In this document: in pieces, positions 8,254-17,863 of the stretch
Layout of the letters: the number at the start of each line of letters is the position of its first letter
Position numbering within the stretch: position 1 is the first letter of the stretch
From: Aquimarina sp. RZ0
Lineage (GTDB): Bacteria; Bacteroidota; Bacteroidia; Flavobacteriales; Flavobacteriaceae
Length of the DNA: 33,030 nucleotides
Assembly (NCBI RefSeq): GCF_008370685.1
Contig: NZ_VTZU01000072.1
Location: forward strand, 1-33,030
Reading direction: 5' to 3'
Notes under the pieces: model-generated
What the model saw: the letters and a program-made list of their open reading frames with translations, nothing else
What the model was told of the DNA's origin: nothing
Database searches by the model: none
Position numbers and translations under genes: made by a program

Positions 8254-9795
8254 ATGAAAAAGTTTATAAAAACAATTGTTTTGCTGATGATGACTTTTGC
8301 TACCGTCATTGGTTGTCAAAAAGATGAAGTAGATACGGAGGATGTTCCTAGCCAGAAAATAATTATTACTTCAGCACAAAATGATAATAATCAGATTAGA
8401 GTAGGAGCTTCTATAACATTTAGTGATAATTCTACAGGTGTTGTGCAGAGATTGTGGAGTTTTCCTGAAAATGCAGCTAATCTTAGAGAATCTGGAGAAG
8501 ATCTTATTACAGCAACTTTTCCAAGAGTTGGTGAATATGATGTTGTTTTAAATCAGGTGTTTAGAGAAAATGCATTTGAAAATGGGGTGTTAAGTGGTAA
8601 TGAGTTGGAAACTGTTCTAACAGTTAGGGTTCTTGACTCAATAAAAACTAGGGTTCGAGCAAACTATATAAACCCTGAGGACGGAAGTTTGGGCGCAGCA
8701 CTTAACATAAGTGATGATGCCGAAAACGTTATCGAAGCAGGTAGGTCAATACGATATTTTCTTGAGGCTACTGGTAGTCCACAACAGATTGCATGGACGG
8801 CAGAAGGTGGTAGTCCAGATGTGAATAATGACAATGTATTAGAATTTGATGTCGCTTATAGACTCTTGGGGAGTTATGGTATTAATGTATCTGCTAGTTC
8901 TCAAAGACCTAGGGATCAGGATATTATGACGTTCATGAATTTAGTAACCGTTATTCCCTCTTCGGATCCTGTTACTTTAGATGAAGTAGAAATTAGATTA
9001 GATGGGACAGTAGCTCTTGAATATAGTAGAGCGATAAATCCAGCTTCGATTATACCGAGTGAATTTTCTATGACGTTGTCAAATGATGGTGTTGCGATAC
9101 CTGTCTCTATTGCAGATATAACAATTGATCCACTACAGGCAAATGTCATGATTGTTAGCCTTGAAAATGATGCTGTATATTTTGATGATGTGGCTTCAAT
9201 TTCATATACGGCAGGTTCTTTAGCAACTACTGATGAGGTCAGCGCTGATAGCTTTACAGATATTCCTGCTAGTTCTTTTGAAGGTGGTAATCTTTTTGAA
9301 GAAGTAGGTTTGGATGTTGGTTTTGAAACAAGTGCTACCATTTGGGAAAATCAACCTTGGGGAAGTCCTTGGGAAGATTATACATTATCTGTTTCTTCTG
9401 CACAGGCACATTCTGGTAATCAGAGTGTATTAATTGAATACATGGCTAGTGGAGGAATGATTATAGCGAACAGACAAAGTAAATTTAATGTTGAATCAGG
9501 TAAAACTTATGAAATAGGTGTTTGGGTATACGTAGAAGATTTGGGGAATGCCAGTGGAAGCGGTATTCCAGAAGTTAGATTCTATTGTGAACAACCTTTT
9601 ACAGATTTAGGCATTAATCCCGCCTTTGATGCTGGTTTTCCAACAGGAGAATGGATTTTTAATACTGTTACTTTTACTTCAAATGTAACAGGAGAAAAAG
9701 AATTACTGATTAGAGGTGATAATCAAAGTAATGCTGAGCCTTTACGATTTTTTATGGATGATTTAAGTCTTCGGGAAGTGACTAGGAGACCTTAA
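8254..9795 (+). CDS. Surface lipoprotein with PKD-like domain and C-terminal carbohydrate-binding module (SusE/F position)
   Basis: A 513-residue protein in the third position of the sus operon, where surface glycan-binding proteins usually sit. I start it at the ATG at 8254; a GTG six bases upstream would add only two residues. The lipobox is VIGC with Cys21 or so, followed by QKDEVD, an acidic surface-export-like tag. Residues about 30-125 look like a PKD/Ig-type fold (ASITFSDNSTG, RLWSFPE, FPRVGEYDVVL), with a second such stretch to about 230. Residues about 356-510 resemble a CBM4/9-type jelly roll: GFETSATIWENQPWG, a SAQAHSGNQSVLIEY strand, SGKTYEIGVWVYV, and a closing FFMDDLSL. No catalytic residues were seen. 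The likely role is capturing polysaccharide at the cell surface for SusCD. It is not a SusE or SusF homologue by obvious sequence. Confidence 0.8.
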   Translation: MKKFIKTIVLLMMTFATVIGCQKDEVDTEDVPSQKIIITSAQNDNNQIRVGASITFSDNSTGVVQRLWSFPENAANLRESGEDLITATFPRVGEYDVVLNQVFRENAFENGVLSGNELETVLTVRVLDSIKTRVRANYINPEDGSLGAALNISDDAENVIEAGRSIRYFLEATGSPQQIAWTAEGGSPDVNNDNVLEFDVAYRLLGSYGINVSASSQRPRDQDIMTFMNLVTVIPSSDPVTLDEVEIRLDGTVALEYSRAINPASIIPSEFSMTLSNDGVAIPVSIADITIDPLQANVMIVSLENDAVYFDDVASISYTAGSLATTDEVSADSFTDIPASSFEGGNLFEEVGLDVGFETSATIWENQPWGSPWEDYTLSVSSAQAHSGNQSVLIEYMASGGMIIANRQSKFNVESGKTYEIGVWVYVEDLGNASGSGIPEVRFYCEQPFTDLGINPAFDAGFPTGEWIFNTVTFTSNVTGEKELLIRGDNQSNAEPLRFFMDDLSLREVTRRP

Positions 9796-9851
9796 ACCTT
9801 TTTCTGTAAAAATCACGATCACGAAAAGATTTAGCCAATTTTTAATTAGTT

Positions 9852-9909
9852 AAAAATGAGGTTGTTTGTTATAGAACACTGTTTTATACGTATAAATGAC
9901 CTCATTTTT
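9852..9909 (+). terminator. Terminator-like hairpin after the sus operon
   Basis: AAAAATGAGGT (9852-9862) pairs perfectly with ACCTCATTTTT (9899-9909). The 36-base loop itself contains the perfect palindrome TTTATACGTATAAA. It lies 57 bases after the stop codon. The same outer stem recurs after the GH16 gene. Confidence 0.65.
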
Positions 9910-10517
9910 ATTATCAAATCATTTTCTGGCTTTAACAATTAAATGTTATTTTTTTCTAAATATTTTACTTATTGCATACTAAGCAGAAATATATATAGTT
10001 ATTCTGTACTAAATCATATGATATATAGTTGTTATGTGTGAACCAGAAACAAGGTGTCACTTTAATAGCTTGTTGTAACCTTTTATTAACTAACTAACTA
10101 ACTAAACAAACTTAACAAACTAAACTTTTGAAAATATTATTACTTATAGAAACTTCTGAACCTACACCTTAGGACTATTTAGCCGACCGCAACAAGTGCT
10201 ATTACGCATTATTTAAAATAGTAATTTCCTGTTTTCTTTATTGTATTATAGTAAAACGGTTTTTTTTAAATCAATAAGATCTACTTACCATATTTTGTTG
10301 AAAATGAGACGTTGTTGAAATTTTTTGTTTTCATTTTTAACTGTCAAATGATTTTAAAATTGGTTGTTGTATTGTTTGTGACTATTTACCAATACACGTA
10401 TTAGTTAGTCTACTAGCTATAATCGCTAGTGGAAAATTCTTTGGTTTATAAATAAAATTAGTAATAAAAGAATATTGAAATATTAACACGAATTATATAA
10501 ACTCAAATTATTTAAAG
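9910..10517. other. Non-coding leader region of the first GH86 gene
   Basis: About 600 bases with no credible gene. It contains a short simple repeat of AACT/AAAC units near 10088-10126 and the 11-base palindrome AAAACGGTTTT at 10253-10263. The last 60 bases share the string AATATTAACACRAAT and a nearby GCTAGTG with the leader of the second GH86 gene. No clean TAnnTTTG promoter box was found. Confidence 0.45.
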
Positions 10518-13500
10518 ATGAAAAAAAATAATTATTATTTTCTACTAGGGCTTTTTCTGCTATTTCCTATAGCAAATAGGGCTCAAAATGTAGAAGTAGA
10601 CATTAACTTAAATCTTAAACATTCTGTTGGGGGTGTTTCTGATTTTGGAAGAGATCGCCACATAACAGTTCATGCCGGTCTTACCGAACCAGATTGGATC
10701 GGAGAAGAAGAAAAAATGAAATATCTTCTGGAAGATCTGGATGTGTATTTAGGAAGGGACAATGGGCGTGCGAATTTTCACTTTTCGTTAACGGATGTAG
10801 ACGCTGAGAGAGCAAATTATCCTGATATAGATTCTATGGCAGTAGCCGGAAACTTTTGGAATGAAGAATTTGAAAATTTACCTTCATTTATTAAACAGTA
10901 TGAATCTAGAAGTTCTGAAATGATTATGGGGATAAGCCCTCACCCAGTATATCCTACTTTAAAATGGGACGGTGATGGTTTGACAAGTACTGATCCAAAA
11001 TGGCAACCAAAAAATATAGAAACTTCCTCTGATTGGGTTGCAGAATATCTAGATAAGTATTTCGCAAAAAGTCAGGCAGAAGATGGTATTCAGTTACCAA
11101 AATACTGGGAAGTTATTAATGAACCAGATATGTTGATGATGACCGGTCAGTTTATGGTAACTTCTCAGGAAAAACTATGGGAATATCATACTCAGGTAGC
11201 AGAAAAAACGAGAGCTAAGTTAGGAGATAAAGCACCACTTATTGGTGGAATGACCTGGGGACTGCATGACTTTTTTAGAATTGATGGTCAGGGTAGACAC
11301 AAGCCAGGATATCTGGATATGTATCTTAATGAAGAGGATCTTGCTATTCATCGTGCTATGAGTGAAACGAGTATACCATTTGATTCTAGAGATAATGAAT
11401 GGTATCAGTGGGATGTAATTTGGAAAGGATTTATCGATAAGGCTGGTAAGGATATGGATTTTTATGCTGTTCATATATACGATTGGCCAATCTGGAACGG
11501 AAATGATCCGGTTATTAGATCTGGAGGGCATACAGAAGCAATGTTAGATATGATGGAATGGTATGATGTAAATAAATTTGGTACGCGTAAACCCATTGTT
11601 CTTTCAGAATATGGAGCGGTAACTAATTATATCGATCAACAAGGGTTGGATCCGGCGAGACGTGACTGGGAGAACTTGAAACCATTTTCTAGTATGTTGA
11701 TGCAATTTCTAGAAAGACCGGATTATATTGTTAAGACCATGCCTTTTACACCTATTAAAGCAGAATGGGGTAACATCCTAAATGGAGCTGGTGAGATTGA
11801 AAAAAGATATCCATATACTATGATGGATAAAGATGCAGCAGGAAACTGGCAGTGGAGTGAGTTCATCAAGTGGTATGAGTTATGGTCAGATGTTAAAGGT
11901 ACAAGAGTAGATACGAAGTCATCAGATTTAGATATTCAAGTAGATGCATATATTGATGGAGAAGTTACTTATTTAATCCTAAATAATTTAGAGAGAGTAG
12001 ATAAGCAAGTGGATCTAAATTTCTTTGGTTCAAACGGAAACGCAGTTCAGGAGGTTAAAATAAAGCATTTGTTTTTGAATGGGAATCAACCTACACTTTC
12101 TGAAAATACTTTTAGAAACGCGCCAGAATCAATAACTATAGGTGCAGAAGCTACTATGATTTTAGCTTATAGTTTTGCTAATCCAGTTGTGATTGACGAA
12201 ACTTCAAAAGAATTTAAGTATTATGGAGAAAGTCTAAGCGGTTCTAATGGCTCTACACCACATAGAGTGAGAGTAGATAATGGTGCTTTAACTGCTAATG
12301 TAAATGGTGTTGTGGTACCTAATAAAGGAGAAGCTATGCTTAGATTAGGAGGAGCTTATTTTTGGGATCATGTATCAAGACAAGATGATAGAAATGTAAT
12401 TACAGTAAATGGATTTCCTTTAGAGTTCAATTCTGACTGGAGAGGCGAAGACCCTGTTAGAAATATATTTTTTGGAGTATTAGAGATTCCAATACCTATA
12501 CAATATTTAAGAGCTAATAATGTAATTGAAAGCACATTACAAAATGTGAACACCTATACAAATGTAAGTATTCAGGTTTGGGATATGAGTGTCGATCCGG
12601 GAAGAACTAATGGAGCTACGCCTCCTGCAACAGTTGATGTTACTGGAGTTGATATTTCGCCTTCTACGATCACATTAAATCAGCGTCAGACAATGACACT
12701 TGCTGCAGTAGTTTCTCCAGCAAATGCAACAAATAAAAATGTAACCTGGTCTTCGGGTAATACAGCTATTGCTAGTGTAGATAACACTGGAGTAATTACC
12801 GCTCAATCTGTTGGTTCGGCAGTGATTACAGTGACTACAGAGGATGGTTCTTTTACAGCAACAATAAATGTTACAGTAGATGATAATACCCCACCATCAT
12901 CGGGTGATGATATTGTGATAGAGGCAGAAACTTTTATAAGTACAGACGGTACTTTTGATGATGCTAGTTCAGGAGGTCCAGGGACAGGAGTTAATGCTTC
13001 TGGAGTAGGAATCAATTATGTAAATAGTGGTGACTGGGCAGAATACACAATTAATGTAGGGACTTCTGGTGACTACAAGGTTACCTATCAAATCTCTAGT
13101 CCTTCAGATAATGCAGAAGTTCAGTTATTGATAGATGGAGTTGTAGTAGCAACAGACGCAGTACCTAATAATGGTGGTTGGGATACATACACGGCTTTAG
13201 TTTCATCGAGTACAGTTACAAATTTAACAACCGGAATTCATACAGTACGTGTAGTAGGTTCAGGATCTAATCCTTGGCAATGGAATTTGGATAAGATTAC
13301 ATTATCAAGAGTTACTACTGGTGGAGGTACAGGTGGTCCAAGCCCAGGTCCGGCCTCTTCTTTAGTGATTCAAGCAGAGGATTTTTCGAATACTGGAGGA
13401 TCATTTGGTGGATTCGAACGATATAATACAGGAGGTGTATCTGCGATCAACTTTAACCAAACCGGTGACTGGGGAGAATATATAGTAGAGATTACCAATG

Positions 13501-14012
13501 CAGGTTTATATGATGTAGAATATTTTGTAGGTACAGGAGTAAATGGAGCAGCTATAGAATTTATTTTGGATGGCACATCTCAGATGACAGACAATGTTCC
13601 TATGGGTGACTGGAATGATTTTGTTTCATTAAATGCTTCTGAACAAGTAAACTTATCTTCAGGAAGGCATGTGATCAGATTATTAGGTTCTGGTACCAAT
13701 GGTTGGGAATGGAATATGGATCGATTTATTTTGTCTAAACCTGCTACCAGAGATAGTGGTATCCAGGATGAGAAACCATTTAATAACTTAAGTCTTTATC
13801 CTAATCCAACTTCTGGAAAAGTGTTTATTCAGGGACTGAGTAAAAATCAGGAACATAATGTTCGTGTATTTGATATTAAAGGAGCACAATATCTTGAAGA
13901 ACAATTGAACAAAGATCACACGATTAATATAGAGCGTTTACCACAAGGAATTTATTTCCTTACAGTTATTAATAACACTGAAACGGGAACGTTAAAACTA
14001 ATAAAGAACTAA
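10518..14012 (+). CDS. Secreted GH86 beta-agarase/beta-porphyranase with Big2, two CBM6-like modules and T9SS tail
   Basis: An 1164-residue extracellular endo-hydrolase. Order: signal peptide (1 to about 23, ANRAQ); GH86 catalytic region (about 25-560) with a TIM barrel followed by beta-sandwich; an extra beta domain to about 695; Big2 Ig-like domain (about 705-790); CBM6-like module 1 (about 797-932); CBM6-like module 2 (about 945-1074); type A T9SS sorting domain (about 1091-1164, YPNPTSGKVFIQGL to LKLIKN). Likely acid/base is Glu202 in YWEVINEPD and likely nucleophile Glu364 in IVLSEYGAV, the pair expected for a clan GH-A fold. GH86 includes agarases and porphyranases, which I cannot separate here. 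It lies downstream of the sus operon and upstream of a GH16 gene with the same C-terminal cassette. The enzyme should be secreted through the T9SS and act on the polymer outside the cell. A second GH86 in this window has the same N-terminus, pointing to duplication. Confidence 0.92.
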   Translation: MKKNNYYFLLGLFLLFPIANRAQNVEVDINLNLKHSVGGVSDFGRDRHITVHAGLTEPDWIGEEEKMKYLLEDLDVYLGRDNGRANFHFSLTDVDAERANYPDIDSMAVAGNFWNEEFENLPSFIKQYESRSSEMIMGISPHPVYPTLKWDGDGLTSTDPKWQPKNIETSSDWVAEYLDKYFAKSQAEDGIQLPKYWEVINEPDMLMMTGQFMVTSQEKLWEYHTQVAEKTRAKLGDKAPLIGGMTWGLHDFFRIDGQGRHKPGYLDMYLNEEDLAIHRAMSETSIPFDSRDNEWYQWDVIWKGFIDKAGKDMDFYAVHIYDWPIWNGNDPVIRSGGHTEAMLDMMEWYDVNKFGTRKPIVLSEYGAVTNYIDQQGLDPARRDWENLKPFSSMLMQFLERPDYIVKTMPFTPIKAEWGNILNGAGEIEKRYPYTMMDKDAAGNWQWSEFIKWYELWSDVKGTRVDTKSSDLDIQVDAYIDGEVTYLILNNLERVDKQVDLNFFGSNGNAVQEVKIKHLFLNGNQPTLSENTFRNAPESITIGAEATMILAYSFANPVVIDETSKEFKYYGESLSGSNGSTPHRVRVDNGALTANVNGVVVPNKGEAMLRLGGAYFWDHVSRQDDRNVITVNGFPLEFNSDWRGEDPVRNIFFGVLEIPIPIQYLRANNVIESTLQNVNTYTNVSIQVWDMSVDPGRTNGATPPATVDVTGVDISPSTITLNQRQTMTLAAVVSPANATNKNVTWSSGNTAIASVDNTGVITAQSVGSAVITVTTEDGSFTATINVTVDDNTPPSSGDDIVIEAETFISTDGTFDDASSGGPGTGVNASGVGINYVNSGDWAEYTINVGTSGDYKVTYQISSPSDNAEVQLLIDGVVVATDAVPNNGGWDTYTALVSSSTVTNLTTGIHTVRVVGSGSNPWQWNLDKITLSRVTTGGGTGGPSPGPASSLVIQAEDFSNTGGSFGGFERYNTGGVSAINFNQTGDWGEYIVEITNAGLYDVEYFVGTGVNGAAIEFILDGTSQMTDNVPMGDWNDFVSLNASEQVNLSSGRHVIRLLGSGTNGWEWNMDRFILSKPATRDSGIQDEKPFNNLSLYPNPTSGKVFIQGLSKNQEHNVRVFDIKGAQYLEEQLNKDHTINIERLPQGIYFLTVINNTETGTLKLIKN

Positions 14013-14047
14013 TTAGAAGTATATACAGATTATTGTAATAAGGAGGT

Positions 14048-14091
14048 ATCCGTTTTTTATGTTTTTTTAACTAAAAAAATAAGAAACGGAT
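14048..14091 (+). terminator. Terminator hairpin after the first GH86 gene
   Basis: ATCCGTTT at the left end pairs with AAACGGAT at the right end. A T-rich and A-rich inner stem closes on a short loop, giving a nearly continuous stem of about 20 pairs. It lies 36 bases after the stop codon, so GH86 and GH16 are probably separate transcripts or show attenuated read-through. Confidence 0.7.
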
Positions 14092-14174
14092 GCTTTTAAA
14101 AATGTTCATTTTAACTAAAACAATAAAAACTAAATAATTTAAAATAAATACTAACAACACAAATTTAACTTTAG

Positions 14175-16679
14175 ATGAAAACACAGACTCTATTATTTAT
14201 GTTTTGCTTAGTTGTACTGCAACTAAAAGCTCAAAACGATTGGAATGGAATTCCTGTTCCAGCCGATGCTGGTCAGGGAAAAGCCTGGGAACTCCAGGAA
14301 AAACCTTCAGACAATTTTAATTACGTATTTAATGCCACTACACAACGTGCAAATTTTGGGAACAATAATAAGTGGTACAATTTTTATCATAATAGCTGGG
14401 ATGGTCCTGGGACAACATACTGGCAACACAATCACGTGGCTGTAGACGGGAGTGATTTAGTACTTAGAGCTTCTAGAAACCCAAGTACAGCTAAACTAGG
14501 CGTACCTGGAGTTAATGCTGGATGTATTACCTCTCATACTAAAGTAAGATATCCCGTTTTTGTTGAATCTCGTGTAAGTGTAGCTGATATAGCTTTAGCC
14601 TCAGATGTTTGGTTGCTTAGCCCGGATGACACTCAGGAGATAGATATTATCGAATGTTATGGAGGTGATGAACAAGGAAATGAATTCTTTTCTCAATTTA
14701 TTCATTTAAGTCATCACTCTTTTATACGTCAACCTTTTACTGATTATCAGCCTAGAGACTTGAGTAGCTGGTGGGGTAGATCTGGTGTAGATAGTTGGGG
14801 CGAATGGTCCTGGAATAATGGTAATAGAAGATATGTACGAATTGGGGTAAATTGGATCAGTCCATTTCATTTCGAATATTATATTGATGGGGAGTTAGTA
14901 AGAGTTTTATATAATAAAGCATTTGCTACAAAAAATAATGGTACCTGGACATATACATATCCAACTATGACAAATGGGACACTTGATACTGGTAGTGATG
15001 GATTTCAGAGAGCAGTTCAATTTGCCACAGGAACTACCTATTCTTTCCAAACTTTACAAGCCGCTAGTAATACTTCTTCTGTAAGTGTAATTGACCCTTA
15101 TAGATTTCAGGGAACAGGAGGATTTACTAAAGAAATGGATATTATTATTAATGTAGAATCACAGGATTGGCACGTATTGGCAGGTCGTACACCTACTGAT
15201 GCTCAATTAAGAAATCCTGCGAGAAATAAAATGAAAGTAGATTGGATTCGTGTGTATAAACCAGTTCAATCCAATACTACAGTAGCGGTTTCTGGTGTTT
15301 CTGTAAGTGCTACATCAGTATCTTTAGATCCAGGAGAGACTTCTGCAATAACTGCTACAGTTTCTCCAGCAAATGCAACGAATAAAAATGTAACCTGGTC
15401 TTCTAGCAATACAGCAATCGCTACAGTAAATAATAATGGCGTAGTTACTGCAGTAGCTACAGGATCGGCAATAATTACTGCGAGAACTGTTGATGGTGGT
15501 TTTACTGCAACGACTAATGTTACTGTTGATTCTGGTACCGGTGGAGGTGGAGGTAATGCAGGTTCTATCGTTATAGAAGCTGAGACCTTTGTTAGAACAG
15601 GTGGTACTTTTGATGATGCTAGTGCAGGTGGTCCTGGCTCAGGAGTTAATGCTGCAGGTAATCGTATCAATTATGTAAATAACGGAGATTGGGCAGAATA
15701 TACAATTAATGTAGCAAGTGCCGGAGAATATAGAATTACATATCAAATCTCTACACCATCAGATAACGCTCAGATTAGATTGTTGATAGATGGTACCATA
15801 GTAGCAACAGACAATGTGGTTAATAATGGTCAATGGGAAAGTTATGACGCTTTGGTGGCTTCGAATACAATTGCCAATCTATCTACGGGTGCACATACGG
15901 TAAGAGTTGTTGCTTCTGGATCAAACCCTTGGCAGTGGAATTTGGATAAAATTACATTGACAAAACTTGGTAATGGTGGAAATGGAGGTCCTTCTCCAGG
16001 TCCTGCAACTTCTTTAATAGTTCAAGCAGAAGATTTCTCTACTACAGGAGGTGCTTTTGGAGGATTCGAAAGATATACTACAAGAGGTGTTTCTGCAATT
16101 AATTATAATCAAACTGGTGATTGGGCAGAATATAGCGTAAATATTACGAATGCAGGTTTGTATAACGTAGAGTACTTTGTAGGAACAGCGGTAAATAATG
16201 CTGCAATAGAGTTTATTCTGGATGGAACTTCTCAAATGAAAGATAATGTCTCTAACAATAATAATTGGGATAGTTTTACTTCACTTAGAGCTTCCAGACA
16301 AGTAAACTTATCTGCGGGTTCTCACTTAATAAGACTCGTAGGAGCTGGAACTAATGCTGCTAATTGGGAATGGAATATGGACCGATTTGAACTTTCTAAG
16401 CCTAGTACTAGAGATAGTGGTGGTATTAATAACGAAACACCTCTTAGTAATAACTTAAGTGTTTATCCTAACCCTACTTCTGGCAAAGTGTTTATCCAGG
16501 GATTGGGTAAAGAGTTAGAACATAATGTTCGAGTGTTTGATATCAAAGGAGCTCAGTACCTGGAACAGAAATTGAATGAAGATCATACAATTAATATAGA
16601 GCGCTTACCACAAGGGATTTATTTCCTTACAGTTGTTAATAGCTCTGAAAAAGTGACTTTAAAACTGTTGAAAAACTAA
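14175..16679 (+). CDS. Secreted GH16 beta-agarase with Big2, two CBM6-like modules and T9SS tail
   Basis: An 834-residue secreted endo-beta-agarase-type enzyme. Signal peptide 1-20 (LQLKAQ), then the agarase-like start NDWNGIPVPADAGQG, usual in GH16 agarases of Zobellia type. The catalytic ExDxxE motif is complete: Glu155 (nucleophile), Asp157 and Glu160 (acid/base) in EIDIIECYG. The GH16 jelly roll closes near residue 365 (MKVDWIRVYKP). It is followed by Big2 (about 371-453), CBM6-like 1 (about 462-598), CBM6-like 2 (about 612-745) and a type A T9SS sorting domain (about 758-834). The tail is nearly the same as in the preceding GH86, even at nucleotide level in the Big2 region. It would hydrolyse internal beta-1,4 bonds of agarose to neoagaro-oligosaccharides. 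A kappa-carrageenase or porphyranase role is less likely from the N-terminal motif, but the subfamily needs a database comparison. Confidence 0.93.
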   Translation: MKTQTLLFMFCLVVLQLKAQNDWNGIPVPADAGQGKAWELQEKPSDNFNYVFNATTQRANFGNNNKWYNFYHNSWDGPGTTYWQHNHVAVDGSDLVLRASRNPSTAKLGVPGVNAGCITSHTKVRYPVFVESRVSVADIALASDVWLLSPDDTQEIDIIECYGGDEQGNEFFSQFIHLSHHSFIRQPFTDYQPRDLSSWWGRSGVDSWGEWSWNNGNRRYVRIGVNWISPFHFEYYIDGELVRVLYNKAFATKNNGTWTYTYPTMTNGTLDTGSDGFQRAVQFATGTTYSFQTLQAASNTSSVSVIDPYRFQGTGGFTKEMDIIINVESQDWHVLAGRTPTDAQLRNPARNKMKVDWIRVYKPVQSNTTVAVSGVSVSATSVSLDPGETSAITATVSPANATNKNVTWSSSNTAIATVNNNGVVTAVATGSAIITARTVDGGFTATTNVTVDSGTGGGGGNAGSIVIEAETFVRTGGTFDDASAGGPGSGVNAAGNRINYVNNGDWAEYTINVASAGEYRITYQISTPSDNAQIRLLIDGTIVATDNVVNNGQWESYDALVASNTIANLSTGAHTVRVVASGSNPWQWNLDKITLTKLGNGGNGGPSPGPATSLIVQAEDFSTTGGAFGGFERYTTRGVSAINYNQTGDWAEYSVNITNAGLYNVEYFVGTAVNNAAIEFILDGTSQMKDNVSNNNNWDSFTSLRASRQVNLSAGSHLIRLVGAGTNAANWEWNMDRFELSKPSTRDSGGINNETPLSNNLSVYPNPTSGKVFIQGLGKELEHNVRVFDIKGAQYLEQKLNEDHTINIERLPQGIYFLTVVNSSEKVTLKLLKN

Positions 16680-16758
16680 TAGTGTACATAATTAACTGAT
16701 GCGAATTTTATATTATGTGTAAGTTAATTTTATAAAATTTTTTATCAGTAAGTATTAA

Positions 16759-16809
16759 AAAATGAGGTTATTTAGGGAGTTTACTAACTCTTATAGATAA
16801 CCTCATTTT
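16759..16809 (+). terminator. Terminator hairpin after the GH16 gene
   Basis: AAAATGAGGTTAT (16759-16771) pairs perfectly with ATAACCTCATTTT (16797-16809); a smaller GAGT/ACTC stem lies inside the loop. The outer stem is nearly the same as the hairpin after the sus operon at 9852-9909. Confidence 0.75.
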
Positions 16810-16849
16810 AATTATTTATTTCTACCAATCTTCTTATTTTAAAACCAGA

Positions 16850-17389
16850 AATGATATAAACTTACCCTAATGTAGGTACGTGATAAGGTTATAAGATTCA
16901 GGTGTCAATGGTTAGTAGCGGAATGGATCCATTTATTTTGTCTAAATCTGGTATTATACGATTTATAACTAAAAATTTCGCATATTCATCGTTTTTTTTC
17001 CTTTCTACTTCGTTTAAAAAATAAACCGTAGCTATAGCTACTATGCTTGATTTTTTTGCCTTGCATAAAGAAAAAATAATTCAATGAATTTATACGAATT
17101 TTTTAATCACAAATCGTATTAGAGATAGTGATATCAGGTATGAAAACCAGTTAATAACTTACGATTTAACCCTAATTCAACGTCAGAAAAGGTATTTATT
17201 CAGAGATTGAGTAAAAAACAGTAAGACGATTCTCCTGTATTTAATATTAAGACAGTACAATGTCTCGAAGGGAAATTAAACAAAGATCACACGACTAATA
17301 TAACATCTTTATTACAGGGAATTTATTTCATTTTAATTATTGATAATGCCAAAACGAGAATGTTAAAACTAACAAAGAACACATCTTAA
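16850..17389 (+). pseudogene. Decayed 3' end of a third GH86-like gene (CBM6-like module end plus T9SS tail), split by a MITE
   Basis: The DNA on both sides of the mobile element at 16954-17121 aligns to the 3' end of the first GH86 gene (about 13640-14010). Before the element, the stretch reading ATGGATC.ATTTATTTTGTCTAAA matches the end of CBM6-like module 2, but two Trp/Glu codons have become TAG and the frame is broken. After the element, GAGATAGTG continues the alignment. It is followed by PNSTSEKVFIQRLSKKQ, a stop (CAG then TAA in place of the Glu codon), and then LNKDHTTNI, QGIYF and MLKLTKN in the same frame. The relic is closer to the GH86 tail (LSKNQ, LNKDHT) than to the GH16 tail. 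It is no longer translatable. It is either the stub of a lost enzyme gene or a partial tandem duplication. Confidence 0.85.
16954..17121 (-). mobile_element. MITE-like element, copy 1 (inserted in a glycosidase relic)
   Basis: A 168-base non-coding repeat bounded by TTATACGATTT and AAATCGTATTA, nearly identical to copies at 21.8, 25.1 and 32.7 kb. The ends form long imperfect inverted repeats. This copy has three extra bases (CTA) in the central GCTATAGCTA region. Orientation is opposite to copies 3 and 4. It separates two halves of an alignable coding relic, which is direct evidence of insertion. Confidence 0.85.
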
Positions 17390-17863
17390 TTAATAGTGAT
17401 AAGGATCGATGATATATTCATTAGAAAATATTTAAAACACTTGTAATCAGTTAATTAAATCGTAAAATTATTGATTTTTTAGAATAAATTCGAAAAGTGC
17501 TATTGTTATATATATAACAGAAACCTTCCTAGGTGTTTTTATGATAAAAAGTGCTGTGATATGATGTAAAGTGTTACTCATTCATTTTTTAAACTGGTGG
17601 CACATGTTGTATTTCTAATACGAACAAATTCAAATAATAATTATTTCCTATAAAAAATTTGTGAATCAATAGAGAAAAAATAATATTTTTGAAAAATTCT
17701 TAGCTTGTTAAGAAAATAACTTCATATTTATTAATTATATTGCACTTTTATTAGCGTTACCCAAATAGCTAGTGATATATGTAAAAAATACACTTAACCT
17801 AATAATGCTTGTTGAATAATAAAGAATATTAACACAAATAATTAAATAAACTTAGTTCTTATT
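17390..17863. other. Non-coding leader of the second GH86 gene
   Basis: No gene seen. It contains the perfect palindrome TGTTATATATATAACA near 17504-17519. The 60 bases before the start codon share AAAGAATATTAACAC, and GCTAGTG further upstream, with the leader of the first GH86 gene. This suggests the upstream regions were duplicated with the genes or share a regulator. Confidence 0.45.

Noticed and set aside
8916..9341. 141-codon antisense frame within the surface lipoprotein gene
   Set aside because: It is a shadow of the coding strand with no start context and no domain; the plus-strand gene is well supported.
10088..10126. AACT/AAAC simple repeat as a phase-variation tract
   Set aside because: It is short and imperfect, and lies about 400 bases from the gene start with no promoter spacing that it could alter.
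10253..10263. AAAACGGTTTT palindrome as an operator before the first GH86 gene
   Set aside because: An 11-base palindrome of this composition is expected by chance, and it is not found before the other enzyme genes.
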